In this document: positions 8,301 through 15,885 of the stretch, in pieces
Position numbering within the stretch: the stretch's first letter is position 1
Layout of the letters: every line of letters begins with the position of its first letter
Origin: an uncultured Bacteroides sp.
GTDB taxonomy: Bacteria > Bacteroidota > Bacteroidia > Bacteroidales > Bacteroidaceae
Assembly (NCBI RefSeq): GCF_963678845.1
Contig: NZ_OY787464.1
Span: forward strand, 124,001-188,000
Reading direction: 5' to 3'
DNA: 64,000 bases
Notes under the pieces: model-generated
What the model saw: the letters and a program-made list of their open reading frames with translations, nothing else
What the model was told of the DNA's origin: nothing
Database searches by the model: none
Translations under genes and position numbers: made by a program

Positions 8301-9856
8301 AGATTGTATGGATTCACATCTTTAATGTCGGCATGAAAGTTGAACGTTGGTGTTTTCTGGGAAAGATTAATCTTTCCATTCATTGAAACGTTTCCGTTAT
8401 TGTCATTTAATGTGGCCTTTCCATCGAAACCTCCGTTTTTGTATAATCCGTCAAGTTCAATATTCTTGTATTCGTAACCACTATATTCTAATGATGCAAC
8501 CAATCCTTTCAATGAGATATTTGGCTTTACACCTTTAATATGTGTTCCCTTCACTTCCAGATTAAGTGAAGTCTTTCCAAACAGTTCTTCATTGCCAAGT
8601 AATCTTCCCAAATTAAACTTGTCTGTTTTTACGGCTCCGGAGTAATTATAAGAACCTTTGGCTTTTTCAGAACTGAACTTCACATCGGTTTTCACTGTTC
8701 CCAGTCCGGTATTGAAAGTTCCGTAGGTAACTAAATCATTGAAGTAACCCGATACTTCACCTCTAAAAGCTATATTCCCCAATCGTTTTAATATATCAGG
8801 TGTGCCCGAAAAGTTCTTAACCAGATTTCGTACAAGGAAGTCCATTCCGGCACGGTTAATTTTCAGTTGTTTGATATCACCAAAGAAATAGGTGTCTTTT
8901 ATGTGTGACAGATCCTGGAATGTTGTTTCGGCTGCTATAGTGAGATTATTGTTGGCGTTGATTCTCAGTCTGGATATTGCCAACTGATTAATGGTTCCAT
9001 CTATCCCTAACTCTAAATCAATTCTGTCCCTGAAGTTGGCAAGTGCCGGAACAAGAGGAGAGATGTCATGAAGTACAATAGACGAAGGAAGTATCCGTGT
9101 GGAAAAAGAAACTTCATTTGTAATGTTCTTAAAGGCTTTAAAGCCATCGTATGAAATCTTAATAGGAGACAGCTGAATTTTTGTTTCCGGTAATCCGATA
9201 ATGAAATTCTCTATTCTGGCTCCTTTGGTGTTACCAACTATCTTTAATGATAATTTTTGCAGCTCTATACCTGATTTCTCGCTTAGGCTTAACCTCTTGA
9301 TAGATGCGTTTATGGAGTCTTTGCGCAATGCCTTCAGAGATATATTAGCTATAATATTGGATAACTGCACATGCTTTGCATTAAACTTGCCTGGACTTTC
9401 GGGTTCAGAAAGAATATCATAATTAAATGTACCCCGACGAATAAGCACAGAGTTAATGCGCAAATCGAGCTTGCTTTCTTTCTTAACTGTGTCTTTACTG
9501 GCAAATGCGTCCAAAACAAATTTGCAGTTAATGGGATCTTTGGGAGTTTTTTTATTCAGATGGATATTAAATCCAAAGAGCTGAACGCTTCGGATTGTAA
9601 TTTTACCTTTGAATAAAGGTAGGATCTCAAATTTAGCAGAAAGGCGGGATACCTTCAGCATCTCTTTTTTCGACTGATCTTTCAGCAATACATCATCTAT
9701 AATAATTCGGTTCATCAGTCCGATATCTATTCTTCCGATAGTTAATTCTGTATGAAGGATTTTTTCTAACTCGTCAGTGGCTATAATTGCCATTTTGTGT
9801 TGAATATATGGGATATTCAACAATATAATAATCCCCAGGTAAAAGCCTATTACCAC
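5387..9856 (-). CDS. tamB: TamB-like translocation and assembly module protein (DUF490)
   Basis: A very long (about 1,490 residues) AsmA/TamB-type protein with an N-terminal membrane anchor (GFYLGIIILLNIPYIQ) and a long body of repeating beta-strands. The TamB/DUF490 C-terminal region includes GSGNMRVEYYNKGDVKMFGNY, DISGNLLHPTVKLGIELP and the YLLGIGKFY segment. TamB proteins span the periplasm and aid outer-membrane protein or lipid traffic; Bacteroidetes members are this size. The lysine-rich C-terminus (KKKKQLVQPKDS, PQSKKKRER) follows the TamB domain. The GTG at 9856 is doubtful: the frame stays open to 9937 and adds a plausible anchor (KIWFIRTARKIVLIFLS) but has no ATG, so the true start is either a rare codon or lost by a one-base shift. 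Divergent from the response-regulator gene. Confidence 0.88.
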   Translation of the reverse strand: MVIGFYLGIIILLNIPYIQHKMAIIATDELEKILHTELTIGRIDIGLMNRIIIDDVLLKDQSKKEMLKVSRLSAKFEILPLFKGKITIRSVQLFGFNIHLNKKTPKDPINCKFVLDAFASKDTVKKESKLDLRINSVLIRRGTFNYDILSEPESPGKFNAKHVQLSNIIANISLKALRKDSINASIKRLSLSEKSGIELQKLSLKIVGNTKGARIENFIIGLPETKIQLSPIKISYDGFKAFKNITNEVSFSTRILPSSIVLHDISPLVPALANFRDRIDLELGIDGTINQLAISRLRINANNNLTIAAETTFQDLSHIKDTYFFGDIKQLKINRAGMDFLVRNLVKNFSGTPDILKRLGNIAFRGEVSGYFNDLVTYGTFNTGLGTVKTDVKFSSEKAKGSYNYSGAVKTDKFNLGRLLGNEELFGKTSLNLEVKGTHIKGVKPNISLKGLVASLEYSGYEYKNIELDGLYKNGGFDGKATLNDNNGNVSMNGKINLSQKTPTFNFHADIKDVNPYNLHLTNKYKEAKFSLSIDADFTGRSIDDMIGQINVDSFAFVSPEKKYFMNNLNIAAKRIDGKKSLELNSEFLKAKVEGNYSYQTIPVSIMKTVQRYIPSLLTVNKKYKDPHNDFSFDIHIYNTDILPTVFDIPLSVYKQSSIKGYFNDNDHTLKIDGYFPSVQYKNMFFESGMVLCESADKQFKCQVRANNRLKNGSTVNLSVEALAQNDKVHTSINWGNNAVQTYSGKFSSITNFFKTAGANPILQAKIDIEPTEVILNDTVWNIHPSHIELDSGRVYVDNFLFKHKDQYLRINGKATKNINDTVKVELKDINIGYVFDIVNLKSVDLTGHATGTMYMNQVMKSPIMNTQLFVKNFAFNKGVLGDMNVYGEWDKEKEGIFLNAKIKEPNVSESNVQGYIFPKKAGLDLDINAKNTNVAFLNTYLQSIASNIKGRATGHIRLFGLFKALTLEGSALADASFKVNVLNTTFALKDSVRLIPTEISLKNAKVLDPEGHTGVVSGYVRHEHFKNMNYHFQMDAKNMLVYNTKETPDMPFYGTVYGTGNASLSGDNSGLNVDVAMSTNRNTSFVYMLANTSSAVSNQFVTFVDKTPKRKVQEDTTVVVDYFLKHMEKEAESSAMDIRLNMLIDATPDASMKIVTDPVANDYIIGKGSGNMRVEYYNKGDVKMFGNYTIDRGTYKFSFQEVIRKDFNISSGSSINFNGSPLNANLDIKAAYTVNSVSLSDLGSEVPDELKKSNVKVNCIMDISGNLLHPTVKLGIELPSESEEKKRIIQNVISTEDQISMQTLYLLGIGKFYTPDYSTATQNSNAMTSVLSSTVSGQLNNMLSQVINNNNWNIGVNGTTGTNGWTNMEFEGMLSGQLLNNRLLINGNFGYRENPTVTTNFVGNFDLEYLLTNEIRMKAYNQANDRYYTRTTLNTQGLGIMYKKDFDTWNDLLPWNRKKKKQLVQPKDSIAPEPKVQNVPQSKKKRER

Positions 9857-10073
9857 TGAAAGGAATATTAATACTATTTTTCTAGCTGTTCTGATAAACC
9901 AAATCTTTATTGAATGAACAAAAATAAGGATTATTGTTCATTTAAAAACTATGTATTCCGATAATTTCTGATATTTAGTTTCTTTTTGGACAATTTGTAT
10001 GAGAAATGGACCAATTAGAATCTTTATAAGCAACGTACCTTTGCAGAATCGAATTATTAATAGATACTAGTTT
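9857..10073. promoter_or_regulatory. Divergent tamB / response-regulator intergenic region
   Basis: TACCTTTGC at 10036-10044 matches the Bacteroides -7 box TAnnTTTG and lies 29 bp before the ATG at 10074. No TTG at the expected 19-21 bp spacing is present. The tamB side contains the open frame extension discussed for its start, so its promoter probably lies between about 9940 and 10000. Confidence 0.5.
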
Positions 10074-10811
10074 ATGGATATGAATGCTGCTATACTTATT
10101 TATGGACCGGATTGTAACTCAACCCGGTTGTTGCAAGAGTCTTTTCGAAATGAGAATTTAGAAGTAAAGCTATGCTCTGATGTGGACAGTGCTTATGGTT
10201 ATTATTGTGATAAGCGACCACAAGTTTGTATTCTGCATGAATTTCCTTCACAGGACAGTTGTTTTCCATTAGCAAGGCGAATACTGGCGTTTTGTAGAGA
10301 CTCATATCTTATATTTATTTTCAAACAAGATAAGATGGTTAATTTTAGAATTGGCTATCAATTAGGGGCTGATGATTGTTTAATGGTTCCGTATGATACA
10401 GATGAGCTGAAATTAAGGCTGAAAGCAATGATAAGAAGAGGATATAATACAAAAACGAAATCTTCAAATCAATATGTGTTAGGAAAATATCTTTTTGATG
10501 CTCAGAAAGGTTTTCTGTATTTTAATCAATCAAAGATTCATCTTACAACCAGGGAGGCTGATTTGCTGTCACTTCTATGTAAAAGGATGAATGAATTTGT
10601 ATCTAAGGATGATGCCCTGAAGATGATTTGGAGTGCAGAAGAGTTTGCAAATTCTCGTGTACTCTCAATATATATATTTAAATTAAGGCAAATATTCAAA
10701 AATGATCTCTCAGTTCAAATAATAACACAGCATGGAACTGGATATAAGTTAACTTCAAATTCAATAAACAGGATTGCTGATGTTGTACCTTTCAAATATA
10801 ACTGGCTGTAA
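10074..10811 (+). CDS. Atypical OmpR-type response regulator with degenerate receiver
   Basis: A 245-residue protein with a receiver-like N-terminal domain (about 5-120) and an OmpR/PhoB winged helix (about 130-235). The winged helix is recognised by LTTREADLLSLLCKR, SRVLSIYIFKLRQIF and ITQHGTGYKL. The receiver lacks the key phosphorylation residues. The usual LLD phosphoacceptor position reads ILHE (His55), the N-terminal acidic pair is replaced by YGPD, and the conserved Lys of the KPF motif is Val105 (LMVPYD). It should therefore bind DNA without classical phospho-signalling. No histidine kinase gene is adjacent. The call as a pseudo-receiver regulator is firm; its targets are unknown. Divergent from tamB. 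Confidence 0.88.
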   Translation: MDMNAAILIYGPDCNSTRLLQESFRNENLEVKLCSDVDSAYGYYCDKRPQVCILHEFPSQDSCFPLARRILAFCRDSYLIFIFKQDKMVNFRIGYQLGADDCLMVPYDTDELKLRLKAMIRRGYNTKTKSSNQYVLGKYLFDAQKGFLYFNQSKIHLTTREADLLSLLCKRMNEFVSKDDALKMIWSAEEFANSRVLSIYIFKLRQIFKNDLSVQIITQHGTGYKLTSNSINRIADVVPFKYNWL

Positions 10812-10879
10812 CATAATACAAAGTTTAGTTTTATAGTCTTAATCTTCCTTTAAGCATCAATTATAAATTATTTTTTTCT

Positions 10880-10888
10880 TATTTTTGC
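10880..10888 (+). promoter_or_regulatory. -7 box upstream of map
   Basis: TATTTTTGC fits TAnnTTTG. It lies about 18 bp before the ATG of a short upstream frame (10906-10980) that overlaps the map start. Confidence 0.45.
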
Positions 10889-10905
10889 ACGTTTATATTA
10901 AGGTT

Positions 10906-10980
10906 ATGTCTGTCTTGAGAAAAGTAGATATAGCCGGCAAAGGTTATGAATTATATAAAACAAGGCAATTATGTCATTGA
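10906..10980 (+). CDS. Possible 24-residue leader peptide overlapping map
   Basis: Between the putative map promoter and map lies a short frame beginning MSVLRKVDIAGKGYELYK and ending with TGA at 10978-10980, ten bases inside map (ATG 10971). Its position suggests translational coupling or a regulatory upstream frame. Only the frame and overlap are seen; translation is unproven and it may be chance. Confidence 0.3.
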   Translation: MSVLRKVDIAGKGYELYKTRQLCH

Positions 10981-11831
10981 AAAGGATAAAAAATAATTGG
11001 CATCCTGTAAAAGGAGAGCCGCTTTCAGAATTAGATAAGAAGGTTCTTTATCACCAAAATAAAGGCTATTTAGTGCCTAAACGTAAGTTAATCAAAACTC
11101 CGGAACAGATTGAGGGTATTCGTAAAAGTGGCCTGATAAATACTGGTGTTCTTGACCTGATAGCTGAAAATATTCACGTGGGAATGTCTACTGCCGAGAT
11201 AGATAAGTTGGTCTATGATTATACGGTGGCACATGGAGCTATTCCTGCTCCGTTGAATTATGAAGGATTTCCAAAAAGTGTTTGTACATCTATCAATGAT
11301 GTAGTGTGTCACGGAATTCCTAGTGAAGATGAAATTCTTAAGGAAGGTGATATTGTTAATGTGGATGTTTCTACTATATTTGAGGGCTATTTCTCGGATG
11401 CTTCACGAATGTTTATGATAGGAGAGGTAAAACCTGAGCTGAAGAAATTGGTAGAGGTAACAAAGGAGTGTCTGGAGATTGGAGTAAAGAAAGCAAAGCC
11501 ATGGGGATTTCTTGGAGATATAGGATCGGCCATTGAATCTCATGCTGAAAAGAATGGCTTTTCGGTTGTAAGGGATTTATGTGGACATGGCGTTGGACTG
11601 GAATTTCACGAAGAACCGGATGTGGAACATTTTGCTAAGAAGGGAAAAGGTATGTTATTGGTTCCTGGAATGGTATTTACCATTGAACCAATGATTAATA
11701 TGGGTGATTACGATGTGTTTGTTGACGAAGAAGATGGATGGACTGTATTAACAGATGATGGACTTCCTTCTGCGCAATGGGAATATACACTGGCTATCAC
11801 GGAAACAGGAGTGGAAATACTGACTCATTAG
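10971..11831 (+). CDS. map: Methionine aminopeptidase, type I
   Basis: Removes the N-terminal methionine from nascent proteins in the cytoplasm. The 286-residue protein has the MetAP fold after a ~45-residue extension (HQNKGYLVPKRKLIKTPEQI). The five metal ligands are visible: Asp in DIVNVDVS, Asp in YFSDASRMF, His in CGHGVGLEFHEEP, Glu in FTIEPMINMG and Glu in SAQWEYTLAITETG. Pita-bread helices such as IRKSGLINTGVLDLIAENI are typical of type I enzymes. It is a stand-alone gene here rather than part of the ribosomal-protein cluster. The start follows a short overlapping upstream frame. Confidence 0.96.
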   Translation: MSLKRIKNNWHPVKGEPLSELDKKVLYHQNKGYLVPKRKLIKTPEQIEGIRKSGLINTGVLDLIAENIHVGMSTAEIDKLVYDYTVAHGAIPAPLNYEGFPKSVCTSINDVVCHGIPSEDEILKEGDIVNVDVSTIFEGYFSDASRMFMIGEVKPELKKLVEVTKECLEIGVKKAKPWGFLGDIGSAIESHAEKNGFSVVRDLCGHGVGLEFHEEPDVEHFAKKGKGMLLVPGMVFTIEPMINMGDYDVFVDEEDGWTVLTDDGLPSAQWEYTLAITETGVEILTH

Positions 11832-11910
11832 TGGTGCTTTTACTAAGTTAAGAAACAATATGGTTCTGTTTCTTTTGAAATATATTTAATTAATAATTAT
11901 AAAACCGACT

Positions 11911-11919
11911 TAGCTTTGC
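11911..11919 (+). promoter_or_regulatory. -7 box of the glycan-modification operon
   Basis: TAGCTTTGC matches TAnnTTTG exactly and lies 17 bp before the ATG at 11937. It overlaps the alternative TTG start at 11916, which excludes that codon as the real start. Confidence 0.6.
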
Positions 11920-11936
11920 GGGCTAAAAATCGAACA

Positions 11937-12665
11937 ATGAATAAATCTGCAAACTACAAATTTACCATTGTTGTTCCTGTATATAATGAGGAAGACAATA
12001 TTTATGCTTTAGAGAAAAAACTAGGAGAATTTCTTCCTGTATCTATTTACCCAGCCTGCGTGCTATTTGTTAATGACGGATCAAAAGATGACAGTAAGAA
12101 CCGTCTGATTGAAATCTGTAACAGAAATGAGCACTTTTATTACATGGATTTAAGTCGTAACTCAGGACTAAGTGCAGCTATGAAAGCTGGAATTGATGCT
12201 GCATATTCAGAATATGTGGGCTACATGGATGCTGATTTGCAAACTACTCCTGACGATTTTAACTTGTTGCTTGAACATATTAAGGAAAATGAGATGGTAA
12301 TGGGAATCAGAGCTAACCGCAAGGACTCTTTTTTCAAAAACTTTCAATCTAAAATAGCAAATGGTTTCCGTAATATGATGACTCATGACGGAGTTTCAGA
12401 TACAGGATGTCCACTAAAAGTTTTACGTACGGATTATGCCAAAAGGGTTCCCTTCTTTACTGGCATGCATCGTTTCCTTCCTGCATTGATTCAGCTACAG
12501 AATGGAAAGGTTATGCAGATTCCGGTTCGACATTTTCCCAGAGTGGCCGGTGTTTCTAAATATAATTTATGGAATAGGTTGGTTTCTCCCTTTATTGATT
12601 GCTTTGCATACCGATGGATGAAAAAGAGATATATTAATTACAGCATTGGGGACAATAATTTATGA
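11937..12665 (+). CDS. Family 2 glycosyltransferase, DPM1/ArnC-like polyprenyl-phosphate sugar synthase
   Basis: A GT-A fold transferase of 242 residues: TIVVPVYNEEDNI at the N-terminus, FVNDGSKDDSK, then the metal-binding DADLQTTPDD, and the DPM1/ArnC-like FRNMMTHDGVSDTGCPLK segment. No C-terminal membrane helices are evident, as in short DPM1-type enzymes that load sugar onto undecaprenyl phosphate on the cytoplasmic face. The ATG at 11937 is chosen because an exact -7 box ends at 11919. It is first of four overlapping genes (ATGA overlap with the next), which fits a lipid-linked donor synthase feeding the ArnT-like transferase two genes on. The donor sugar is not provable from sequence. 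Confidence 0.88.
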   Translation: MNKSANYKFTIVVPVYNEEDNIYALEKKLGEFLPVSIYPACVLFVNDGSKDDSKNRLIEICNRNEHFYYMDLSRNSGLSAAMKAGIDAAYSEYVGYMDADLQTTPDDFNLLLEHIKENEMVMGIRANRKDSFFKNFQSKIANGFRNMMTHDGVSDTGCPLKVLRTDYAKRVPFFTGMHRFLPALIQLQNGKVMQIPVRHFPRVAGVSKYNLWNRLVSPFIDCFAYRWMKKRYINYSIGDNNL

Positions 12666-13300
12666 TGATAATGTATGTTATCGGGTTTCTGGCCCAAGCG
12701 TTCTTTTCAGCGCGCATCTTGTTTCAATGGATTTTATCTGAAAAAGCAAAGAGGGTTGTTTCACCTTCTATCTTTTGGATTCTAAGCGTTTTAGGAGCTT
12801 ACTTGCTGGTTATTTATGGCTGGATGAGAAACGATTTTTCCATTCTGCTGGGACAGTTTATATCTTATTACATTTATATATGGAACCTTCACGAGAAAGG
12901 TGCCTGGAAACGGGTGCATGTTTTATTACGGACTGTATTGCTGCTAACTCCGATTATTGCTATTATATTTGTCTGTAACAATGCGGATGAATTCATTGCA
13001 TCGTTTCTGAAGAATGACAAAGTGCCGTTGTGGTTGCTAATTTTCGGTTCAATGGGACAGATTATATTCACTCTTCGGTTTGTATACCAAATGGTTTATT
13101 CGGCCAAAAGAAAAGAATCTATCTTGCCTATTGGTTTCTGGGTTATCAGTCTTATAGGCTCTTCTGTGATTATCTCCTATGGAGTATTCCGTCTGGATCC
13201 CGTTTTGATACTTGGTCAGGCAGTGGGTTTTGTGGCATACTTCCGGAATATAATGATTGCACGTAAAGACTATAAATATAGATTAAATGAAGACGAATAA
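12662..13300 (+). CDS. Membrane protein with two LAB_N domains
   Basis: A 212-residue integral membrane protein made of two tandem LAB_N (lipid-A-disaccharide synthase N-terminal) units: ARILFQWILSEKAKRVVSPS...SVLGAYLLVIYGWMRND, and later LRFVYQMVYSAKRKESILPIG...SLIGSSVIISYGVFRLD. Each unit is a three-helix module. Such proteins occur next to ArnC/ArnT-like genes and are thought to help move or present the lipid-linked sugar, though the biochemical role is not settled. The ATG at 12662 overlaps the GT2 stop (ATGA) and its own end overlaps the next gene by 14 bp, so it is translationally coupled within the operon. Confidence 0.9.
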   Translation: MMIMYVIGFLAQAFFSARILFQWILSEKAKRVVSPSIFWILSVLGAYLLVIYGWMRNDFSILLGQFISYYIYIWNLHEKGAWKRVHVLLRTVLLLTPIIAIIFVCNNADEFIASFLKNDKVPLWLLIFGSMGQIIFTLRFVYQMVYSAKRKESILPIGFWVISLIGSSVIISYGVFRLDPVLILGQAVGFVAYFRNIMIARKDYKYRLNEDE

Positions 13301-14843
13301 ATACTTTCTGCTGTTGCTGGTGTTCCTTCCTCTATTGCTTTTGCGGGACTTTACACCGGATAATGAGTTGAAATATCTTAGTATTGCCGATGAAGCTATA
13401 CGTAATGGTAACTTCTTTACTTTCACAAATCATGGAGAGGTATATGCTGACAAACCACCGCTCTATTTGTGGATTGTAATGTTGGGGAAGTTACTTTTTG
13501 GCGTGCACAGTATGTTGTTCCTGGGATTATTCTCTGTAATTCCGGCCTTGGTTATATTGTATATAATGGACAAATGGGTTGAGGAAAGTACTGATAAAAA
13601 TAATCGTTTGTCGGGGTTATTGATGATGATTACCAGTGGTTACTTCATTGGTGCAGGTGTTGTTTTACGAATGGACATGCTGATGTGTATGTTTATTGTG
13701 CTTGCACTGTATACTTTCTATCAGATGTTTGTTGGAAAAGGTACAAAGTGGAGCGGTCTTCTGTTTGCTGTGTACGTTTTCATGGCTTTATTTACTAAAG
13801 GTCCAATTGGAATTTTGGTCCCGTTATTATCAGTTATAGCTTTTCTTGCAGTGAAAGGACAATTAAGAACTTTAGGACACTATTGGGGAGTTAAAACATG
13901 GATTGTTCTATTGATAGGTGCCGCCATTTGGTTTACTGGTGTTTTTGTAGAGGGAGGATATAATTATTTGCATAATTTATTGTTTAATCAGACAGTAAAC
14001 AGAGCAGTGGACTCTTTCCATCATAAGAAACCTTTTTATTACTATTTTGAAGTAATATGGTATTGTCTTGCTCCGTGGTCTTTACTTTATATCGGCTTAA
14101 TTTTTGCCGGAATCAAGGCTAAATTGATTAATACAGATTTGGAGAAGTTCTTCCTGACCATTATCACGGTAACTTTTGTTTGTCTCTCTCTGATAAGTTC
14201 TAAAGTGGAAGTTTATATGCTTCCGGCATTCCCTTTCTTTGGATATCTTACAGTACTATTACTGCAAAAAATAAAGCTAAATAAAAGAGTGTCTTTATTA
14301 ATAGCAATTCCAGTAACATTACTTGGACTGGCATTTCCCGCTGTCTGTGTATTAGGCAGGTATCCTTCAATGGCATTTTTAAATAATCCCTTGATTTATG
14401 CGGTATCTGGCTGTTTATTAATTATATGTGCCATTTCTCTCTTTTATTTATATAAGCAAAAGAATTTGAATAGATCGGTTAATACGTTGGCGATAGGATT
14501 GCTCCTGATTATTTTTTCAGGATCATTTTTTGTTTCTTCTTTTAATGAATATATTGGATACGGGGAGTTAAGTAAAAAAGGGAAAGAACTCGCTTTAGAA
14601 AACGGGATTGATTCATATTATTTTTATAACGTTGGAAGAGCAGAAAATATGGATGCTTATCTCAACCAAGAGTTGAAGGAAGTGAAAGAATCTGATTTAA
14701 ACAAGATGCAGGACAAGAAAGCAATTCTGTTTCTTAGCACAAAAGATATTCAAAACAATCCTTTGCTAAGCAAAATGGTAGAAGGGAAAGAAAAATGTAT
14801 AGAAGGTAAGTTTTCTATCGTAGTTTTTAAGCAGGTGAAATGA
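13287..14843 (+). CDS. ArnT-like lipid-linked sugar transferase (PMT_2 family)
   Basis: A 518-residue polytopic membrane glycosyltransferase (GT-C fold) that would move a sugar from a polyprenyl phosphate carrier to an envelope acceptor on the periplasmic side. Visible family motifs are the early acidic DFTPDNELKYLSIADEAI, YADKPPLYLW, the RMDMLM segment, LFTKGPIGILVPL and the HHKKPFYYYFE loop. About a dozen hydrophobic helices follow, with a short soluble C-terminus. It overlaps the LAB_N gene by 14 bp and the epimerase gene by 4 bp. By analogy with ArnT or Rhizobium Rgt enzymes the acceptor could be lipid A or core sugar; this is inference. Confidence 0.88.
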   Translation: MKTNKYFLLLLVFLPLLLLRDFTPDNELKYLSIADEAIRNGNFFTFTNHGEVYADKPPLYLWIVMLGKLLFGVHSMLFLGLFSVIPALVILYIMDKWVEESTDKNNRLSGLLMMITSGYFIGAGVVLRMDMLMCMFIVLALYTFYQMFVGKGTKWSGLLFAVYVFMALFTKGPIGILVPLLSVIAFLAVKGQLRTLGHYWGVKTWIVLLIGAAIWFTGVFVEGGYNYLHNLLFNQTVNRAVDSFHHKKPFYYYFEVIWYCLAPWSLLYIGLIFAGIKAKLINTDLEKFFLTIITVTFVCLSLISSKVEVYMLPAFPFFGYLTVLLLQKIKLNKRVSLLIAIPVTLLGLAFPAVCVLGRYPSMAFLNNPLIYAVSGCLLIICAISLFYLYKQKNLNRSVNTLAIGLLLIIFSGSFFVSSFNEYIGYGELSKKGKELALENGIDSYYFYNVGRAENMDAYLNQELKEVKESDLNKMQDKKAILFLSTKDIQNNPLLSKMVEGKEKCIEGKFSIVVFKQVK

Positions 14844-15850
14844 AGAAAATTTTAGTAACAGGTGCAGCCGGATTTATAGGCTATTATCTTGTAAAGAGAT
14901 TATTGGAACGCGGCGATGAGGTGGTTGGCATAGATAATATCAATGAGTATTATGACGTTAAACTGAAATATTGTCGTTTGAAAGAGGCTGGCATAAATCA
15001 GGAAGAAATAACTGATAGAAAATCGGTTCAAAGTAGTTTGTATCCGCATTATCGCTTTTTTAAAATAGATCTGACCGAAAGGGAGGAAATCAATAAACTT
15101 TTTGAAAATGAAAGATTTGATATAGTTTGTAATCTGGCGGCTCAGGCCGGAGTGCGTTACTCTATTGATCATCCATTTACTTATATAGACTCAAATATAG
15201 TTGGTTTTGCCAATATTCTTGAGTCGTGCAGACAGAACAAAGTTGAGCATTTTGTATATGCCAGTTCCAGCAGTATATATGGGCTGAATGATAAAATACC
15301 TTATTCGGAAGATGATCAGGTAGACAAGCCGGTAAGTTTGTATGCTGCCACTAAAAAGGCAAATGAACTTATGGCGCATTCTTATAGCCATTTATATCAT
15401 CTGCCTACTACAGGTGTGCGTTTCTTTACAGTTTATGGTCCTTGGGGAAGACCGGATATGGCTCCCTATCTTTTTATGAAATCAATTATAGACGGGAATC
15501 CTATAAAAGTATTTAATAATGGAAACTTGGAGCGCGATTTTACTTACATTGATGACATTATTGATGGACTGGAAAAAATTGTAGATGCTCCGTCTCTTGA
15601 CCAAACACCATACAAAATATACAATATAGGAAATTCCAATCCGGTAAAGCTGATGGACTTCATTCATGCTATTGAAAAGACCACTGGTAAGAATGCTGTT
15701 AAAGAATATATGGGTATGCAACCTGGAGACGTTTATAGAACTTATGCAGATACAACTCATTTAGAAAGGGATTTTGGATACAAACCAGATACAAGTATTC
15801 AGGATGGTATTAATAAATTTTATAAATGGTACGTGGAATATAGCAATTAA
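14840..15850 (+). CDS. NAD-dependent sugar epimerase, UDP-glucuronate 4-epimerase-like
   Basis: An extended short-chain dehydrogenase/reductase of 336 residues. It has the Rossmann motif TGAAGFIGYYLVKRLLERG, AAQAGVRYSIDHP, the catalytic Ser region YASSSSIYG and the YAATKKANE Tyr-Lys pair, then FFTVYGPWGRPDMAPYLF and the ERDFTYIDDI block. The YGPWGRPDMA and NLAAQAGVRYSI wording is typical of UDP-glucuronate 4-epimerases, which make UDP-galacturonate. As last gene of the four-gene operon it would provide the nucleotide sugar for the GT2 enzyme. UDP-glucose-type epimerase activity is the main alternative. Confidence 0.9.
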   Translation: MKKILVTGAAGFIGYYLVKRLLERGDEVVGIDNINEYYDVKLKYCRLKEAGINQEEITDRKSVQSSLYPHYRFFKIDLTEREEINKLFENERFDIVCNLAAQAGVRYSIDHPFTYIDSNIVGFANILESCRQNKVEHFVYASSSSIYGLNDKIPYSEDDQVDKPVSLYAATKKANELMAHSYSHLYHLPTTGVRFFTVYGPWGRPDMAPYLFMKSIIDGNPIKVFNNGNLERDFTYIDDIIDGLEKIVDAPSLDQTPYKIYNIGNSNPVKLMDFIHAIEKTTGKNAVKEYMGMQPGDVYRTYADTTHLERDFGYKPDTSIQDGINKFYKWYVEYSN

Positions 15851-15854
15851 ACAG

Positions 15855-15863
15855 TACTTTTGC
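15855..15863 (+). promoter_or_regulatory. -7 box of tsaD
   Basis: TACTTTTGC matches TAnnTTTG and ends 22 bp before the tsaD ATG, just after the epimerase stop codon. Confidence 0.55.
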
Positions 15864-15885
15864 AAAGTATAAAGATAAAGAACTT

